Source: Epibacterium ulvae (lineage in GTDB: Bacteria; Pseudomonadota; Alphaproteobacteria; Rhodobacterales; Rhodobacteraceae). Taken from it: a DNA stretch of 64,000 nucleotides. Below, one piece after another: positions 1 through 7,967 of this stretch. The number at the start of each line of letters is the position of its first letter. Position 1 is the stretch's first letter. The stretch lies in contig NZ_JAHHIR010000039.1 in the NCBI RefSeq assembly GCF_018678075.1, positions 1 to 64,000 of the forward strand, in the 5' to 3' direction. The notes under the pieces are model-generated. The model saw nothing but the letters and a program-made list of their open reading frames with translations, was not told the origin of the DNA and did no database searches. Position numbers and translations under genes: made by a program.

Positions 1-102
1 CAGCGTCTGTTCCGCCTGGGCTGCCAGCGTCGTGACCCCGCGCCGCATGTCGGTCACACCAGCCGCAAGCCAGACCCGCGTGTTCGCCGGAACAGGGATC
101 AT
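1..102 (-). CDS. tnpB: IS66 family accessory protein TnpB (OrfB), N-terminal part
   Basis: The gene runs off the left edge of the window. The 34 visible codons begin [20 protein letters not shown], the strongly conserved start of IS66 OrfB/TnpB, a small protein needed for transposition of this family alongside TnpA and the DDE transposase TnpC. Its ATG overlaps the TGA of tnpA (ATGA at 99-102), so the two are probably translationally coupled. The reading frame is open to base 1. The C-terminal two thirds and tnpC cannot be assessed. Confidence 0.85.
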   Translation of the reverse strand, partial: MIPVPANTRVWLAAGVTDMRRGVTTLAAQAEQTL

Positions 103-485
103 GTAGACAGGCCCCGGATGAGCTGGGCCAATGCTTCTGGATCATAGCTGCCGACAATCCTCAGTTGATGACCGCCCACGATATCGATCTCAATCGCGCT
201 TTGTGCGGGCTTGGTGTCAGTCGTCGAGGCCGTCTCTTTGATCGGGGTGCGGTCGACAATCTCAACAGGAAGAAAGCACGGCTCCGGGGCAGTCTGTTCT
301 TCGACAGCCTCCAGGTCAGGCGCAAACTTGGGATCACGCAGCCATTTGTGGATCAGATTGGTGTTCATCGCATACCGACGTGCAGCTTGCGCGACACAAA
401 CACCAGGCGCGCATGTTTGCGCGCAGATCGACACCTTCTCGTCATCCGACCAGAACCGCTTCTTCTGACCCTTCTTGCCCGCCAT
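99..485 (-). CDS. tnpA: IS66 family transposase accessory protein TnpA (helix-turn-helix OrfA)
   Basis: A protein of about 128 residues beginning [17 protein letters not shown]. The N-terminal half has the transposase_8-type helix-turn-helix seen in IS66 OrfA (a basic start, then [16 protein letters not shown] as the recognition segment around residues 33-48), followed by a Pro/Glu-rich linker and a C-terminal stretch ([14 protein letters not shown]) typical of the family. An in-frame start at 512 would add nine residues. I prefer 485 because MAGKKG fits family starts and GAGGGCGG-like purines lie just upstream on the coding strand. It overlaps tnpB by four bases. It looks intact, so this part of the element may be functional. 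Confidence 0.82.
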   Translation of the reverse strand: MAGKKGQKKRFWSDDEKVSICAQTCAPGVCVAQAARRYAMNTNLIHKWLRDPKFAPDLEAVEEQTAPEPCFLPVEIVDRTPIKETASTTDTKPAQSAIEIDIVGGHQLRIVGSYDPEALAQLIRGLST

Positions 486-500
486 ATCCGCCCTCAAGAT

Positions 501-520
501 GTCCACTAGCAATAGTGGAC
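501..520. repeat. Perfect 8-bp inverted repeat upstream of tnpA
   Basis: GTCCACTA, four bases, then TAGTGGAC. It lies 16-35 bases upstream of the tnpA start and inside the IS66 end, so it could be an operator or a leader hairpin controlling transposase expression. Only the symmetry is observed; the role is inferred. Confidence 0.5.
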
Positions 521-631
521 ACTTATCAACACACTCTATGCCGCGTCAGACCAGCCTGGCCGGACGCTTACCTCATTTCTGACATTCGCCACGTGTTTAC
601 CAAAACTATCTGACCCGCCCTGCGCCCCATA

Positions 632-668
632 GAAAAAGCGGACCCCGTTACAACGGGATCCGCTTTAT
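632..668 (-). terminator. Rho-independent terminator of the yjbE-like gene
   Basis: A 15-bp inverted repeat (AAAGCGGACCCCGTT at 635-649 against AACGGGATCCGCTTT at 652-666, one mismatch) forms a GC-rich hairpin. On the minus strand it is followed by a T-run (complement of gaaaaa at 632-637). It sits 40-70 bases after the stop of the yjbE-like gene and probably closes the yjb transcript before the IS66 element. Confidence 0.85.
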
Positions 669-707
669 ATCTCTCAACCAAAACCCCCGCGTCCGGGAGC
701 GGCCACC

Positions 708-950
708 TTAGTTGGTGGTGGAAGTGGTTGTGCTTGTTTCGTCGTCGTCGGATACAACAACGCCAATCACAACGGCAGCGGCCAGAACGCCAGCTGCGAT
801 GGTGCCTGCTGCCAGACCGGTACCCGCGATGCCACCAGCGGCACCGGCGCCGCCAGCGCCACCGGCTGCTGCGCCTGGCTCAGCGGTTTGTGCGGAAGCG
901 GAACCTGCGGCCAGAACGGCAACGAGAGCTGCTGCAAAAATCTGTTTCAT
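708..950 (-). CDS. yjbE: YjbE/GfcA-like small secreted glycine/threonine-rich protein
   Basis: About 80 residues starting MKQIFAAALVAVLAAGSASA, a clean signal peptide with predicted cleavage near ASA-Q at residue 20. The mature part is Gly/Ala-rich, has one hydrophobic stretch (GTIAAGVLAAAVVIGVVV) and ends DDDETSTTTSTTN. This layout and the Thr-rich tail match YjbE of the E. coli yjbEFGH operon and GfcA of the group 4 capsule operon, small proteins tied to exopolysaccharide production whose biochemical role is unclear. An in-frame ATG six bases upstream is possible. It is the last gene of the yjbH-yjbF-yjbE series, but the 169-base gap before it suggests a promoter of its own. Its terminator is at 632-668. 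Confidence 0.7.
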   Translation of the reverse strand: MKQIFAAALVAVLAAGSASAQTAEPGAAAGGAGGAGAAGGIAGTGLAAGTIAAGVLAAAVVIGVVVSDDDETSTTTSTTN

Positions 951-1119
951 AGTCAAAAAAACTCCATGGGGTTTTCATTAGGATATCCTGCCTGGACCCT
1001 AGGCAAGAAGTGACCTTATTTCAACGCGACTTATGCGGGCAAAACACTTAAAAATCAGTTTGTCCCGCCATCAGTGCACAGATGCCACGGCTTTGCGGCG
1101 AAAATCAGCCAATTCATGC

Positions 1120-1806
1120 TTAAAGCGTTAGCTGACGGATGCGAATATAGCCATTCAAAGGCCCGGCCCATTGGCGCGATTGCCAGACGCGGCCCGTGCG
1201 GGAATCAACCCAGAAGTCATTCACAATCCGTCCATTCGCGCCTTCGCAAGTCTCCTGCAGGTGGTGCGTGGCATAGGTGATCTCGACAATCTCCAGAGGC
1301 TCCGCCCCTAGATCGGCAACGGTGCAGGCCATCTCAAGCGTTTTGGATTCGTGATCGCCAAAACGCAGATCAAACAGCCGCGCGCCACGGCCTTCGGGGC
1401 CTTGCGGCCCACCGGACTGCGCCAGAGTTGACGCCGACAAAAGATCGCCGCGCAAGCCCCGCGTGGCAATCAAGATCCCATCACGCAAAGTCACGCTGAC
1501 CTGGTCTTCGGTCACCCAATGCACCACCTCACCGGGGCCATCATCGCGGCGCACCAGCTGTGGCTGCAGATAGGCAAAGATTCCATTGGCCTCTAGCGTC
1601 ACCTCGATATAGGGGCTGCCCAGCGTGTCCAAAAGCGCGCGGGTCAGGGGCGGGCGCTCCTGTTTGGGGGCGCGGCGCAGGGCGATCTGTTCGCGGATGG
1701 TCGAAAAGATCTCCACCTCCAAGGGGGTGCGTTCCGGGCCTTTGGCGCAGGCGGCCAGCAAGGCCAACCCCACAAGGGCGCCCATAAGACGTGTTTGCTT
1801 GATCAT
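1120..1806 (-). CDS. yjbF: YjbF/GfcB-like outer-membrane lipoprotein
   Basis: A 228-residue lipoprotein with a signal sequence and lipobox ending LLAAC (Cys20). The body is predicted mostly beta and matches the YjbF/GfcB group 4 capsule lipoprotein family in size and pattern (EIFSTIREQI near the N-terminus, a C-terminal segment NDFWVDSRTGRVWQSRQW). The family is needed for exopolysaccharide or capsule secretion and sits in the outer membrane, probably with YjbH. Its ATG overlaps the yjbH stop (ATGA, 1803-1806), so the two are translationally coupled. E. coli has YjbG (GfcC) between these two genes; no YjbG-like ORF is present here. I am confident of the family, and the function is known only from the family. 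Confidence 0.8.
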   Translation of the reverse strand: MIKQTRLMGALVGLALLAACAKGPERTPLEVEIFSTIREQIALRRAPKQERPPLTRALLDTLGSPYIEVTLEANGIFAYLQPQLVRRDDGPGEVVHWVTEDQVSVTLRDGILIATRGLRGDLLSASTLAQSGGPQGPEGRGARLFDLRFGDHESKTLEMACTVADLGAEPLEIVEITYATHHLQETCEGANGRIVNDFWVDSRTGRVWQSRQWAGPLNGYIRIRQLTL

Positions 1807-3965
1807 TCCCAGATCCTCGCCTTTTGATCGACCAGGCTTTTGCGATGGCCTTCGCGGATCTGCCCATACAGGCGTCCGGGCACCGACAGGCGCGCGCCGC
1901 CGTCGCGCTGGGTGGGGCGCACCGTCAGACCAAAGGCATTGCGCGAGGGTTTCCCCCAGAGCCAGTCCAGCGGAATGCGGAAGCGGATCCCCTTGTCAAA
2001 GGAGCCTTCGCCAAACTCTTCGGCCGAGACATTGGTGAGGGTGAAAAAACCGCCCACCGACCAGCCGTTGTTAAAGGTCTTGTCGACGCTGAAGGTCGCG
2101 CCCACATCGCCGGCCAGATAGCGACCCACATCCACCTGGGCCAGGAACCCGCGCGGTGCCTCGTAATAGGCCGAGGCATGGCCGGTAAAGACGCTGTACT
2201 CCTGAAAGGAGAACCGCTGATCGAAATCGCGTTGCTTCACATAGTTGCCCTCAACCCCCAGCGCGAGGCGGGAATTGACCGGCTTCCACAGAACTTCGCC
2301 TGAGACACCGCCAAAGTTACTTTCCAACAGGCCAACGGTGGCGCGGGCATAAAGATCAGACGCCGGTTTCCAGTTGCGCGCCACATAGAGGTTTTCCAGC
2401 GTGGTATCGAACTGGGCATATTCCACCTGATTGGTGCGCACCCGTGGCAGAACCGAGTTTGAGGCGCGCCCGTCTTCCACATTGCCCGCCAGACGGTGGC
2501 GAATGGTGCCCGAGACAAGCCAGCCCGGCGCCGGCGCATAAGAGGCTCCGAAATCCAGCCCCACATCCAGCCGGAAGGGTTGGTCGGGGTCAAAATAGGC
2601 TGGGGCCGCATAGGGCGAGATTGAGGTGGCAAAAGCCGGGTAGAGCTCATCGGAGAAATCAGCCCCCTCGGGCAAGGGGCCTGCGTTTTGAAAACCCGTG
2701 ACCGCCACCAGCGCATCTGCGGCCTCGGGGGCAAATTCCAGCGCTTCCAGATCGCTGCGCCGGATCACCGTGGTCGACAGGCCCAAGCCCCGACGCACTG
2801 GTACAATCCGGAAGGTCTCCACCGAGGGCGGCAAGGTGCGCGCCATCGCGCGCGCCACCCGGCCGATGGTCAGCGTATAAGAGCGATAGCGGTTATTGCG
2901 ATAGCGCACCTCGGCCACATTGCCCTCAAGGATCACCGCCTCCAGCGTCAGCCCATCCGCCTTCAAAGCGTCGGCCATCAGATCGCGGATCTGGCCGCGT
3001 TTGTTTTCACTGGCCGCCCAGTCGGGGCTCCAATGGGCCTCTTCGGTCGCCCATTGGCTGCGCGGCACCACCGGGGTGGGCGCGGGGATGCGAATGGGTT
3101 GGGTGGGATGGCGCGGGTTCAGCTGGATCTGCGCGTTTACACCAATTTCAGAGCCATAAAGGTAATAGGCCCCCAGCCGCAGACCGGGGCTTTGTTGGTA
3201 TTCCACCCCAAAGTTCAGCGAGGACTTGCGTTCAAAGACGTTGGATTGCTGGGTTTCGAGCTCATAGGCGTCTGAGGAATATTCCGCCTTGATCCCCCAG
3301 CGGTCATCCAGCTCCCATTCCAGACCGGCAAACGGTGCCACATCGCCGCGGAACCATTGATCCACCGACAATTCGCCCCCGGTATCGCCGCCATTAAAGG
3401 CGCCGCGGGTGCCAATGGTGCCAATCGCCCCGTTTGACCCCAGCCGTCCCCAACCCAGACCGGCCGTGACTTTCAGCGTGCCATCCCCACCGCCCAGACC
3501 GGGCGTGTCAAAGGTCTTGGTCGCGGCAAGATATTCGCTGGCATAAATACCGGTGCCGGCAAAATCCTGCAGCCCCAGCGTCAGCGTGGGCAGGTATTTG
3601 CGTTCGCGCAAAAGCCGGAAGCGCACGTCAAAGCCACGGTCATAATAGGTGTTGAAGCCAAATAGGTTCAGGTTCTGGATGCCGTTATAACGAAACGACG
3701 CCGACAGCCAGGGCAGCGCCTGAAAGGTCAGGTTATACCGGCTGGTGCCGCCAAAATAGGAATAGGTGGTGGTGAACTGGCCTTCGGGCAGATGTTCGCC
3801 CGAGGGCAGGTCGATAATCCCCGGAGAGCCATAAAAGTTCAGACTGGGCTGGGCGGGGCGATCAAAATTTGGCGCCTCTGCAACCGTCTGCGCCTGTGCG
3901 ATGCTGGTCAGGCCTGCGGTAAAAGCCAGCACCAGTGCTGCGCGCAGCTTTGCACGGCCCCGCAT
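1803..3965 (-). CDS. yjbH: YjbH/GfcD-like outer-membrane beta-barrel polysaccharide secretion protein
   Basis: About 720 residues. The start MRGRAKLRAALVLAFTAG (ATG at 3965, preceded by AAGGCAG) gives a proper signal peptide cut near AQA-Q; an in-frame start at 4067 would place 34 residues before it. The mature protein opens with LNFYGSPGIIDLPSGEHLPEG, the hallmark of YjbH/GfcD, and continues with many alternating beta strands and aromatic residues, as in an outer-membrane barrel. YjbH proteins are thought to form or assist an outer-membrane path for exopolysaccharide with YjbF and a Wza-like protein. It lies between the dehydratase gene (about 130 bases upstream) and yjbF (ATGA overlap), so it probably belongs to that transcript. 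Confidence 0.85.
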   Translation of the reverse strand: MRGRAKLRAALVLAFTAGLTSIAQAQTVAEAPNFDRPAQPSLNFYGSPGIIDLPSGEHLPEGQFTTTYSYFGGTSRYNLTFQALPWLSASFRYNGIQNLNLFGFNTYYDRGFDVRFRLLRERKYLPTLTLGLQDFAGTGIYASEYLAATKTFDTPGLGGGDGTLKVTAGLGWGRLGSNGAIGTIGTRGAFNGGDTGGELSVDQWFRGDVAPFAGLEWELDDRWGIKAEYSSDAYELETQQSNVFERKSSLNFGVEYQQSPGLRLGAYYLYGSEIGVNAQIQLNPRHPTQPIRIPAPTPVVPRSQWATEEAHWSPDWAASENKRGQIRDLMADALKADGLTLEAVILEGNVAEVRYRNNRYRSYTLTIGRVARAMARTLPPSVETFRIVPVRRGLGLSTTVIRRSDLEALEFAPEAADALVAVTGFQNAGPLPEGADFSDELYPAFATSISPYAAPAYFDPDQPFRLDVGLDFGASYAPAPGWLVSGTIRHRLAGNVEDGRASNSVLPRVRTNQVEYAQFDTTLENLYVARNWKPASDLYARATVGLLESNFGGVSGEVLWKPVNSRLALGVEGNYVKQRDFDQRFSFQEYSVFTGHASAYYEAPRGFLAQVDVGRYLAGDVGATFSVDKTFNNGWSVGGFFTLTNVSAEEFGEGSFDKGIRFRIPLDWLWGKPSRNAFGLTVRPTQRDGGARLSVPGRLYGQIREGHRKSLVDQKARIWE

Positions 3966-4095
3966 CTGCCTTGGGGTTGTTGTGGAACCGGTCACCTTCT
4001 GCCCCGCCTTTATCTCATGTCTTTGGCTTGCGCCTGTTTTTCGCCTTAGACCACGAAAGCCCGGCACCGATCAACTGTTGCTGGGATCTCGACCC

Positions 4096-5970
4096 TCAGG
4101 ATGTGGCATGTGTGGCCACTTTGATCCCATCGCCTTCGACCCAATGGGCCACCAGGGCGCGTGCCGCCTCGGCGTCATTACTGGCCACCGCCTGGCGCAG
4201 CGCCCGCACAAAGGCGGCCACTTCGATCTCAGAGATCACCGCTTCATGGGCGCAGAAGATCTTGGGATGGCGAGTCAGCATCAGCTCATCGGTGAGCGTC
4301 AGCTCCTCTTCCATCTTTTCACCAGGGCGCAACCCGATGATTTCAATCGGAATATCTCCCTCGGGATTGGCCTCATCCCGCACGGTATAGCCACCGCTTT
4401 CGATCACTTGACGGGCCAGTTGGATGATCGGCACCGGTTTGCCCATATCCAGAACAAAGACCTCGCCGCCTTTGGCATCCGCACTGGCGGTCAACACCAG
4501 CTGCACCGCTTCCTGGATGGTCATAAAGAACCGGCGCACATCGGGATCGGTCACCGTGACCGGCCCGCCACGTGCCACCTGTTCCTGAAACAGCGGAATG
4601 ACCGAACCCGACGAGCCCAGCACATTGCCAAAACGCACCATCGAATAGACCGTATGGGAGCTGCGGCTGGCCAGATCCTGCAACACCAGTTCCGCCATCC
4701 GTTTGGAGGCGCCCATCACATTGGTTGGGCGCACCGCCTTGTCCGATGAGATCAGGATAAAACGGTCGACGCCAAAATCCCCCGCCGCGCGCGCCAGGGT
4801 CCGGGTGCCAAAGACATTATTGGCCAGCCCCGCCAGCGGGTTTTCTTCCACCAATGGCACATGTTTATAGGCGGCCGCATGCAGCACCACCCGCACCTGA
4901 TGGCGGCTCAGCACTTCGCGCACCTGACGCGGATCAGTGACCGAGCCCAGCACCGGCACCAATGCGATGCCATGCGCCTTGGCCTGGGCGCACAGCTCCT
5001 GGTGGATGGTATAAAGCGCCAGCTCCGACAGCTCATAGAGCACCAATTTGGTCGGGCGGCAGGCCATCACCTGACGACAAAGTTCCGACCCGATGGATCC
5101 CCCCGCGCCTGAAACCAGCACAACCTTGTCTCGGTAGGCATCTGCCGCTGCGGCCAGGGGCACATCATGAGCACGCCGGCCCAAGAAATTTTTCGGTGCC
5201 ACGGGGGTGAGCTTTTCCACCAGAGCTTCGGTGCCGATCAGTTGGGCAAACGACGGCAGCGCCTGCACATCCAGTTTCAACGCCTGCAGACGTTGGGTTA
5301 TCTGCGCCTGCTTTGGCATGCTTTGTGACGGCATTGCCAGCAATACGCGTGTGATTTGGCGGGTTTTCACCAGCTCTTCGATATGCGACGGCGCATAGAC
5401 CTGCAGGCCAACCAATGTCACGCCCTGCAGGGATTTATTGTCATCCACAAAAGCCACCGGATCGATCCAGTCATGGCTGCGCAGCGCCTGTGCCAATTGG
5501 GTGCCTGTGGCCCCAGCCCCATAAATCAGAACACGGTTACGCGGTTGCGCCCGGCGGTAGATCGACATCACAATCTGAAACAACACCGCCCGCACCGCCA
5601 CCATGGCGATAAAATAGACCAGCGCAAACACCACATAGGTGCCCAACGGCAGCGCCGGGCCAAACAACAGCATTGCCGCCGCCCCTACCCCACCAGCAAA
5701 CAGCGCCACCAAGGCCGTCATCCCCACTGCATGGCGTTCATAGGCATTGAGCTGCACATGCGGCAGCCCCAGCCACAGCGCAAACAAGGCGGAAAAGACC
5801 ATCACATAAGGCAAAACGGGCAGGCTGGCCGCAAGAAGATCCGCAGCCGGAGTTGGCAGGTTTTGTACAGCAAATGTAAAAACAAGCGCCAACGGCAGCA
5901 GCAGCAGGTCAATGCCCAGGAAAATATATGATTTTTGCGCCCGCGTCAGAGAGCTCAGTAGTCGAAACAT
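4096..5970 (-). CDS. Membrane-bound CapD/WbpM-like nucleoside-diphosphate-sugar 4,6-dehydratase
   Basis: A protein of about 624 residues. Four hydrophobic helices fill roughly residues 15-135. They are followed by a first Rossmann domain (GAGATG, about residue 150) and a CapD-type SDR domain beginning GAGGSIGSELCRQ (about residue 290). The catalytic region ISSDKAVRPTNVMGASKR carries the Ser-Asp-Lys and downstream Lys of WbpM/CapD/FlaA1 dehydratases, and EIIGLRPGEKMEEEL near the C-terminus is diagnostic. The family makes UDP-4-keto-6-deoxy sugars from UDP-GlcNAc, first step to QuiNAc, FucNAc or bacillosamine-type residues. I take ATG 5970 (MFRLLSS); a GTG at 5985 is possible. It leads the dehydratase-yjbHFE group, with a 393-base untranslated region upstream. 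Confidence 0.88.
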   Translation of the reverse strand: MFRLLSSLTRAQKSYIFLGIDLLLLPLALVFTFAVQNLPTPAADLLAASLPVLPYVMVFSALFALWLGLPHVQLNAYERHAVGMTALVALFAGGVGAAAMLLFGPALPLGTYVVFALVYFIAMVAVRAVLFQIVMSIYRRAQPRNRVLIYGAGATGTQLAQALRSHDWIDPVAFVDDNKSLQGVTLVGLQVYAPSHIEELVKTRQITRVLLAMPSQSMPKQAQITQRLQALKLDVQALPSFAQLIGTEALVEKLTPVAPKNFLGRRAHDVPLAAAADAYRDKVVLVSGAGGSIGSELCRQVMACRPTKLVLYELSELALYTIHQELCAQAKAHGIALVPVLGSVTDPRQVREVLSRHQVRVVLHAAAYKHVPLVEENPLAGLANNVFGTRTLARAAGDFGVDRFILISSDKAVRPTNVMGASKRMAELVLQDLASRSSHTVYSMVRFGNVLGSSGSVIPLFQEQVARGGPVTVTDPDVRRFFMTIQEAVQLVLTASADAKGGEVFVLDMGKPVPIIQLARQVIESGGYTVRDEANPEGDIPIEIIGLRPGEKMEEELTLTDELMLTRHPKIFCAHEAVISEIEVAAFVRALRQAVASNDAEAARALVAHWVEGDGIKVATHATS

Positions 5971-6363
5971 TCGCGTCCCACCCACCCATACAGGGAGGTC
6001 TTTAATTCATGTGCCTGTGCTCATAAGGTCCAAAGCATCAATTCTTTTTTAACATCCGGCCAATCATCGTGGCCAGATGCGCATGTGATGCACATTTCAG
6101 CTATATCCCCCGAAATGCACCACGGCGCGAACCCTCGCGCCCGTCCTCACCTGTTCAGACAAATCACAGGCCTACACAGAGGCGGTAGCTTTTATTTGCA
6201 CTGCAGCAAAATAAATCCCGCTTTGGGCGAAATTGTGCCAACAGATTAAGTTCTTATGTTTCCTGCGTGCACCACACAACTCAAAGATGCAAGTCTGATT
6301 TCCATGCCTTAGACCGCACCGTCGCAATTTGTGTCCCAAAACTCAGCAGATTCGCCCGCCCGG
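5971..6363. other. Intergenic region, probable promoter of the dehydratase-yjb operon
   Basis: No convincing gene. The AT-rich stretches near 6030-6050 and 6190-6270 make it a reasonable place for the promoter of the genes below 5970. I see no strong terminator for the sugar transferase gene and no clear sigma-70 hexamer pair. Confidence 0.4.
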
Positions 6364-6975
6364 CTACCCCCGCCGCAACAGGTTGCCGATGGTCTGAAAC
6401 ACCAGGTCAAAGTCGTACCACATGCTTTGATGGCGCTGATAAATCAGATCCAGCCGCGCCTTGGTGGGCACGCAGGTGAGCGAATAGACCGTATCGGTCT
6501 CCTCAGAACTGGCGCAGCGCTCCAACAGCTGGGTTTCATGTTTGTGATAGACGATTGACGCAAGCCCGGTGACGCCGGGGCGCGACTTCAGCACCTCGTT
6601 GTAGATTTCCGGATAGGCTTCCACATATTGGCGCAGCGGCGGGCGTGGGCCTACAAAGGACAGATCGCCGCGCAGGATATTCCACAGCTGCGGGAATTCA
6701 TCGAGCCGTTTGGAGCGCAGCCAGGCGCCGGTCCTGGTGATCCGCGCCGCTTTATCGCCCCCTGACACGCCGCTGTCGTCGTCAACCACCGTCATCGTGC
6801 GCAGTTTCCACAGGGCAAACGGCTCGGTCGGGGTTTTCATCCGCTCTGCCACATAAAACAGCGGTCGGCCTTCCTTGATCAGCAACCAGACCAGCAGCGC
6901 CAACAGCACCGGGCCCAGGATCACAATCAACAATGTGACAAAAAACAGATCAAACAGCCGTTTGCTCCAGGTCAT
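6364..6975 (-). CDS. Initiating sugar-phosphate transferase (polyprenyl-phosphate glycosyl-1-phosphate transferase)
   Basis: A 203-residue bacterial sugar transferase of the small single-domain (PglC/WcaJ C-terminal) type. It has an N-terminal membrane helix (LFFVTLLIVILGPVLLALLVW), then FYVAERMKTPTEPFALWKLRTM, the conserved RLDEFPQLWNILRGDLSFVGPRPPL block and a C-terminal SRPGVTGLASI. These enzymes move a sugar 1-phosphate onto undecaprenyl phosphate and so start assembly of a repeat unit on the inner membrane. Next to a WbpM-like dehydratase and an epimerase, a 6-deoxy-N-acetyl sugar is a plausible first residue (inference). It lies 30 bases after the epimerase gene on the same strand and is one of two such transferases in the window (the other is at 14827). 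Confidence 0.9.
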   Translation of the reverse strand: MTWSKRLFDLFFVTLLIVILGPVLLALLVWLLIKEGRPLFYVAERMKTPTEPFALWKLRTMTVVDDDSGVSGGDKAARITRTGAWLRSKRLDEFPQLWNILRGDLSFVGPRPPLRQYVEAYPEIYNEVLKSRPGVTGLASIVYHKHETQLLERCASSEETDTVYSLTCVPTKARLDLIYQRHQSMWYDFDLVFQTIGNLLRRG

Positions 6976-7005
6976 AGTCTACCCCCGGGGATTCCTTTGC
7001 CGCCC

Positions 7006-7866
7006 TTATTGGCAGAAGCCATGCCATTGCGCCACCAGGCTGATGCCACAGGCGGGCACCACGGGCGTGTTCAGGCAGGATTGCAGCAGGGTCAGGTCCA
7101 GCGTGACATCAGAAATCGCATCCGCAGGGGCCGGGCGGGTGGCAAATTCCAGATCAGCCCTGGTCAAAAGCTCTCCCATTTCAATGGGGCGCAGCTGCGC
7201 CACGTTGAGCGCAGGCGGCAGGCGTTTGGCCTCCATCAGATCGCAGATCACCTGCGCCAGCGCCTGCACGCCAATGTAACTGCGGCGCGGCGTTGTGCCA
7301 TCTGGGAACTGATCCAGCGTAAAACCGGGCTTCCAGCCGCCAAGGATCGCATCAAAGCCTGCCACATTGCCAATCCTGAGCGCGCAGACCGCCACCCCCA
7401 GCGCATCAGCCCGCATCCGCCCGGCCTCTTCCATCCGGACCTTGGCCTCCCCATAGGCGTTGGCGGGCCGCAACGGCTGATCCTCACGCAAGGGGCCGCT
7501 GCTGCGCCCATAAACCGCCGCAGATGAGGTCAAGATCACCCGGCCGCAGCCCGCATCTGCGGCGGCCTCGACGGCTGCGATGGCCAGACGGGCGTTATCC
7601 TCCAGATCGCCGCGCCCCGGCACGCTGCCTGCCAGACACAGGATATGGCCGCAGCCGGTTGCGGCCGCGCGCAACGCCTCTGGGTCGGTGAGTGGCGCAA
7701 AAACACGCCAATCCGCTCCGTTTTTCGTACTGTCGTCCGCCGGGCTGCGCCGCTGCAGACGCAGCCGCTCTTGCCAGCTTTCGGGCGCAAAATGGCGCAG
7801 CGCCTGACCAATGCGGCCATTTGCGCCCAGAATTAAGGTGGGTCTGGTGATGTCTTGCGTGCTCAT
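7006..7866 (-). CDS. NAD-dependent epimerase/dehydratase family protein (SDR)
   Basis: 286 residues. The N-terminus TLILGANGRIGQALRHF is a Rossmann NAD-binding start of extended SDRs. ILTSSAAVYGRSSG holds the conserved Ser region and NAYGEAKVRMEE the Tyr-x3-Lys pair. The overall size fits WbpV/WbjF-like 4-ketoreductases or 4-epimerases that act after a CapD/WbpM dehydratase, here encoded two genes downstream. The exact substrate cannot be read from sequence; reduction of a UDP-4-keto-6-deoxy-HexNAc is my inference from context. It is the first gene of this minus-strand group and is divergent from wza across a 101-base gap. Confidence 0.8.
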   Translation of the reverse strand: MSTQDITRPTLILGANGRIGQALRHFAPESWQERLRLQRRSPADDSTKNGADWRVFAPLTDPEALRAAATGCGHILCLAGSVPGRGDLEDNARLAIAAVEAAADAGCGRVILTSSAAVYGRSSGPLREDQPLRPANAYGEAKVRMEEAGRMRADALGVAVCALRIGNVAGFDAILGGWKPGFTLDQFPDGTTPRRSYIGVQALAQVICDLMEAKRLPPALNVAQLRPIEMGELLTRADLEFATRPAPADAISDVTLDLTLLQSCLNTPVVPACGISLVAQWHGFCQ

Positions 7867-7900
7867 TGTGCCGCGTCTTTCATTGTGATTGCGCCTTGTG

Positions 7901-7928
7901 TTGACGCAACTGCCCGTCTGGCTATCTT
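7901..7928 (+). promoter_or_regulatory. Probable sigma-70-type promoter of the wza-like gene
   Basis: TTGACG at 7901-7906 and TATCTT at 7923-7928 are separated by 16 bases, in the 101-base divergent gap and 40 bases before the wza ATG. The hexamers are close to consensus. Not tested against a model. Confidence 0.55.
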
Positions 7929-7967
7929 GCGTTTACCCAAAATTAATTTTTCCTGACTGGATTCTCA

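Larger units (their letters stand above)
1..571 (-). mobile_element. IS66-family insertion sequence, partial (one end)
   Basis: This is one end of an IS66-family element; the rest lies before the window. It holds tnpA and the first 34 codons of tnpB on the minus strand, joined by an ATGA overlap as is usual in IS66 elements. Read on the minus strand, the outer boundary begins GTAAGCG, typical of IS66 terminal repeats, so I place the tip at 571. The eight bases 572-579 (ctcatttc) would be one copy of the 8-bp target duplication this family makes, but the partner copy is outside the window. No clear passenger gene is seen. The boundary is inferred from the terminal motif and was not compared with the other end. 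Confidence 0.8.

Noticed and set aside
1824-2303. Plus-strand ORF inside yjbH
   Set aside because: Antisense shadow of a clear YjbH barrel coding region.
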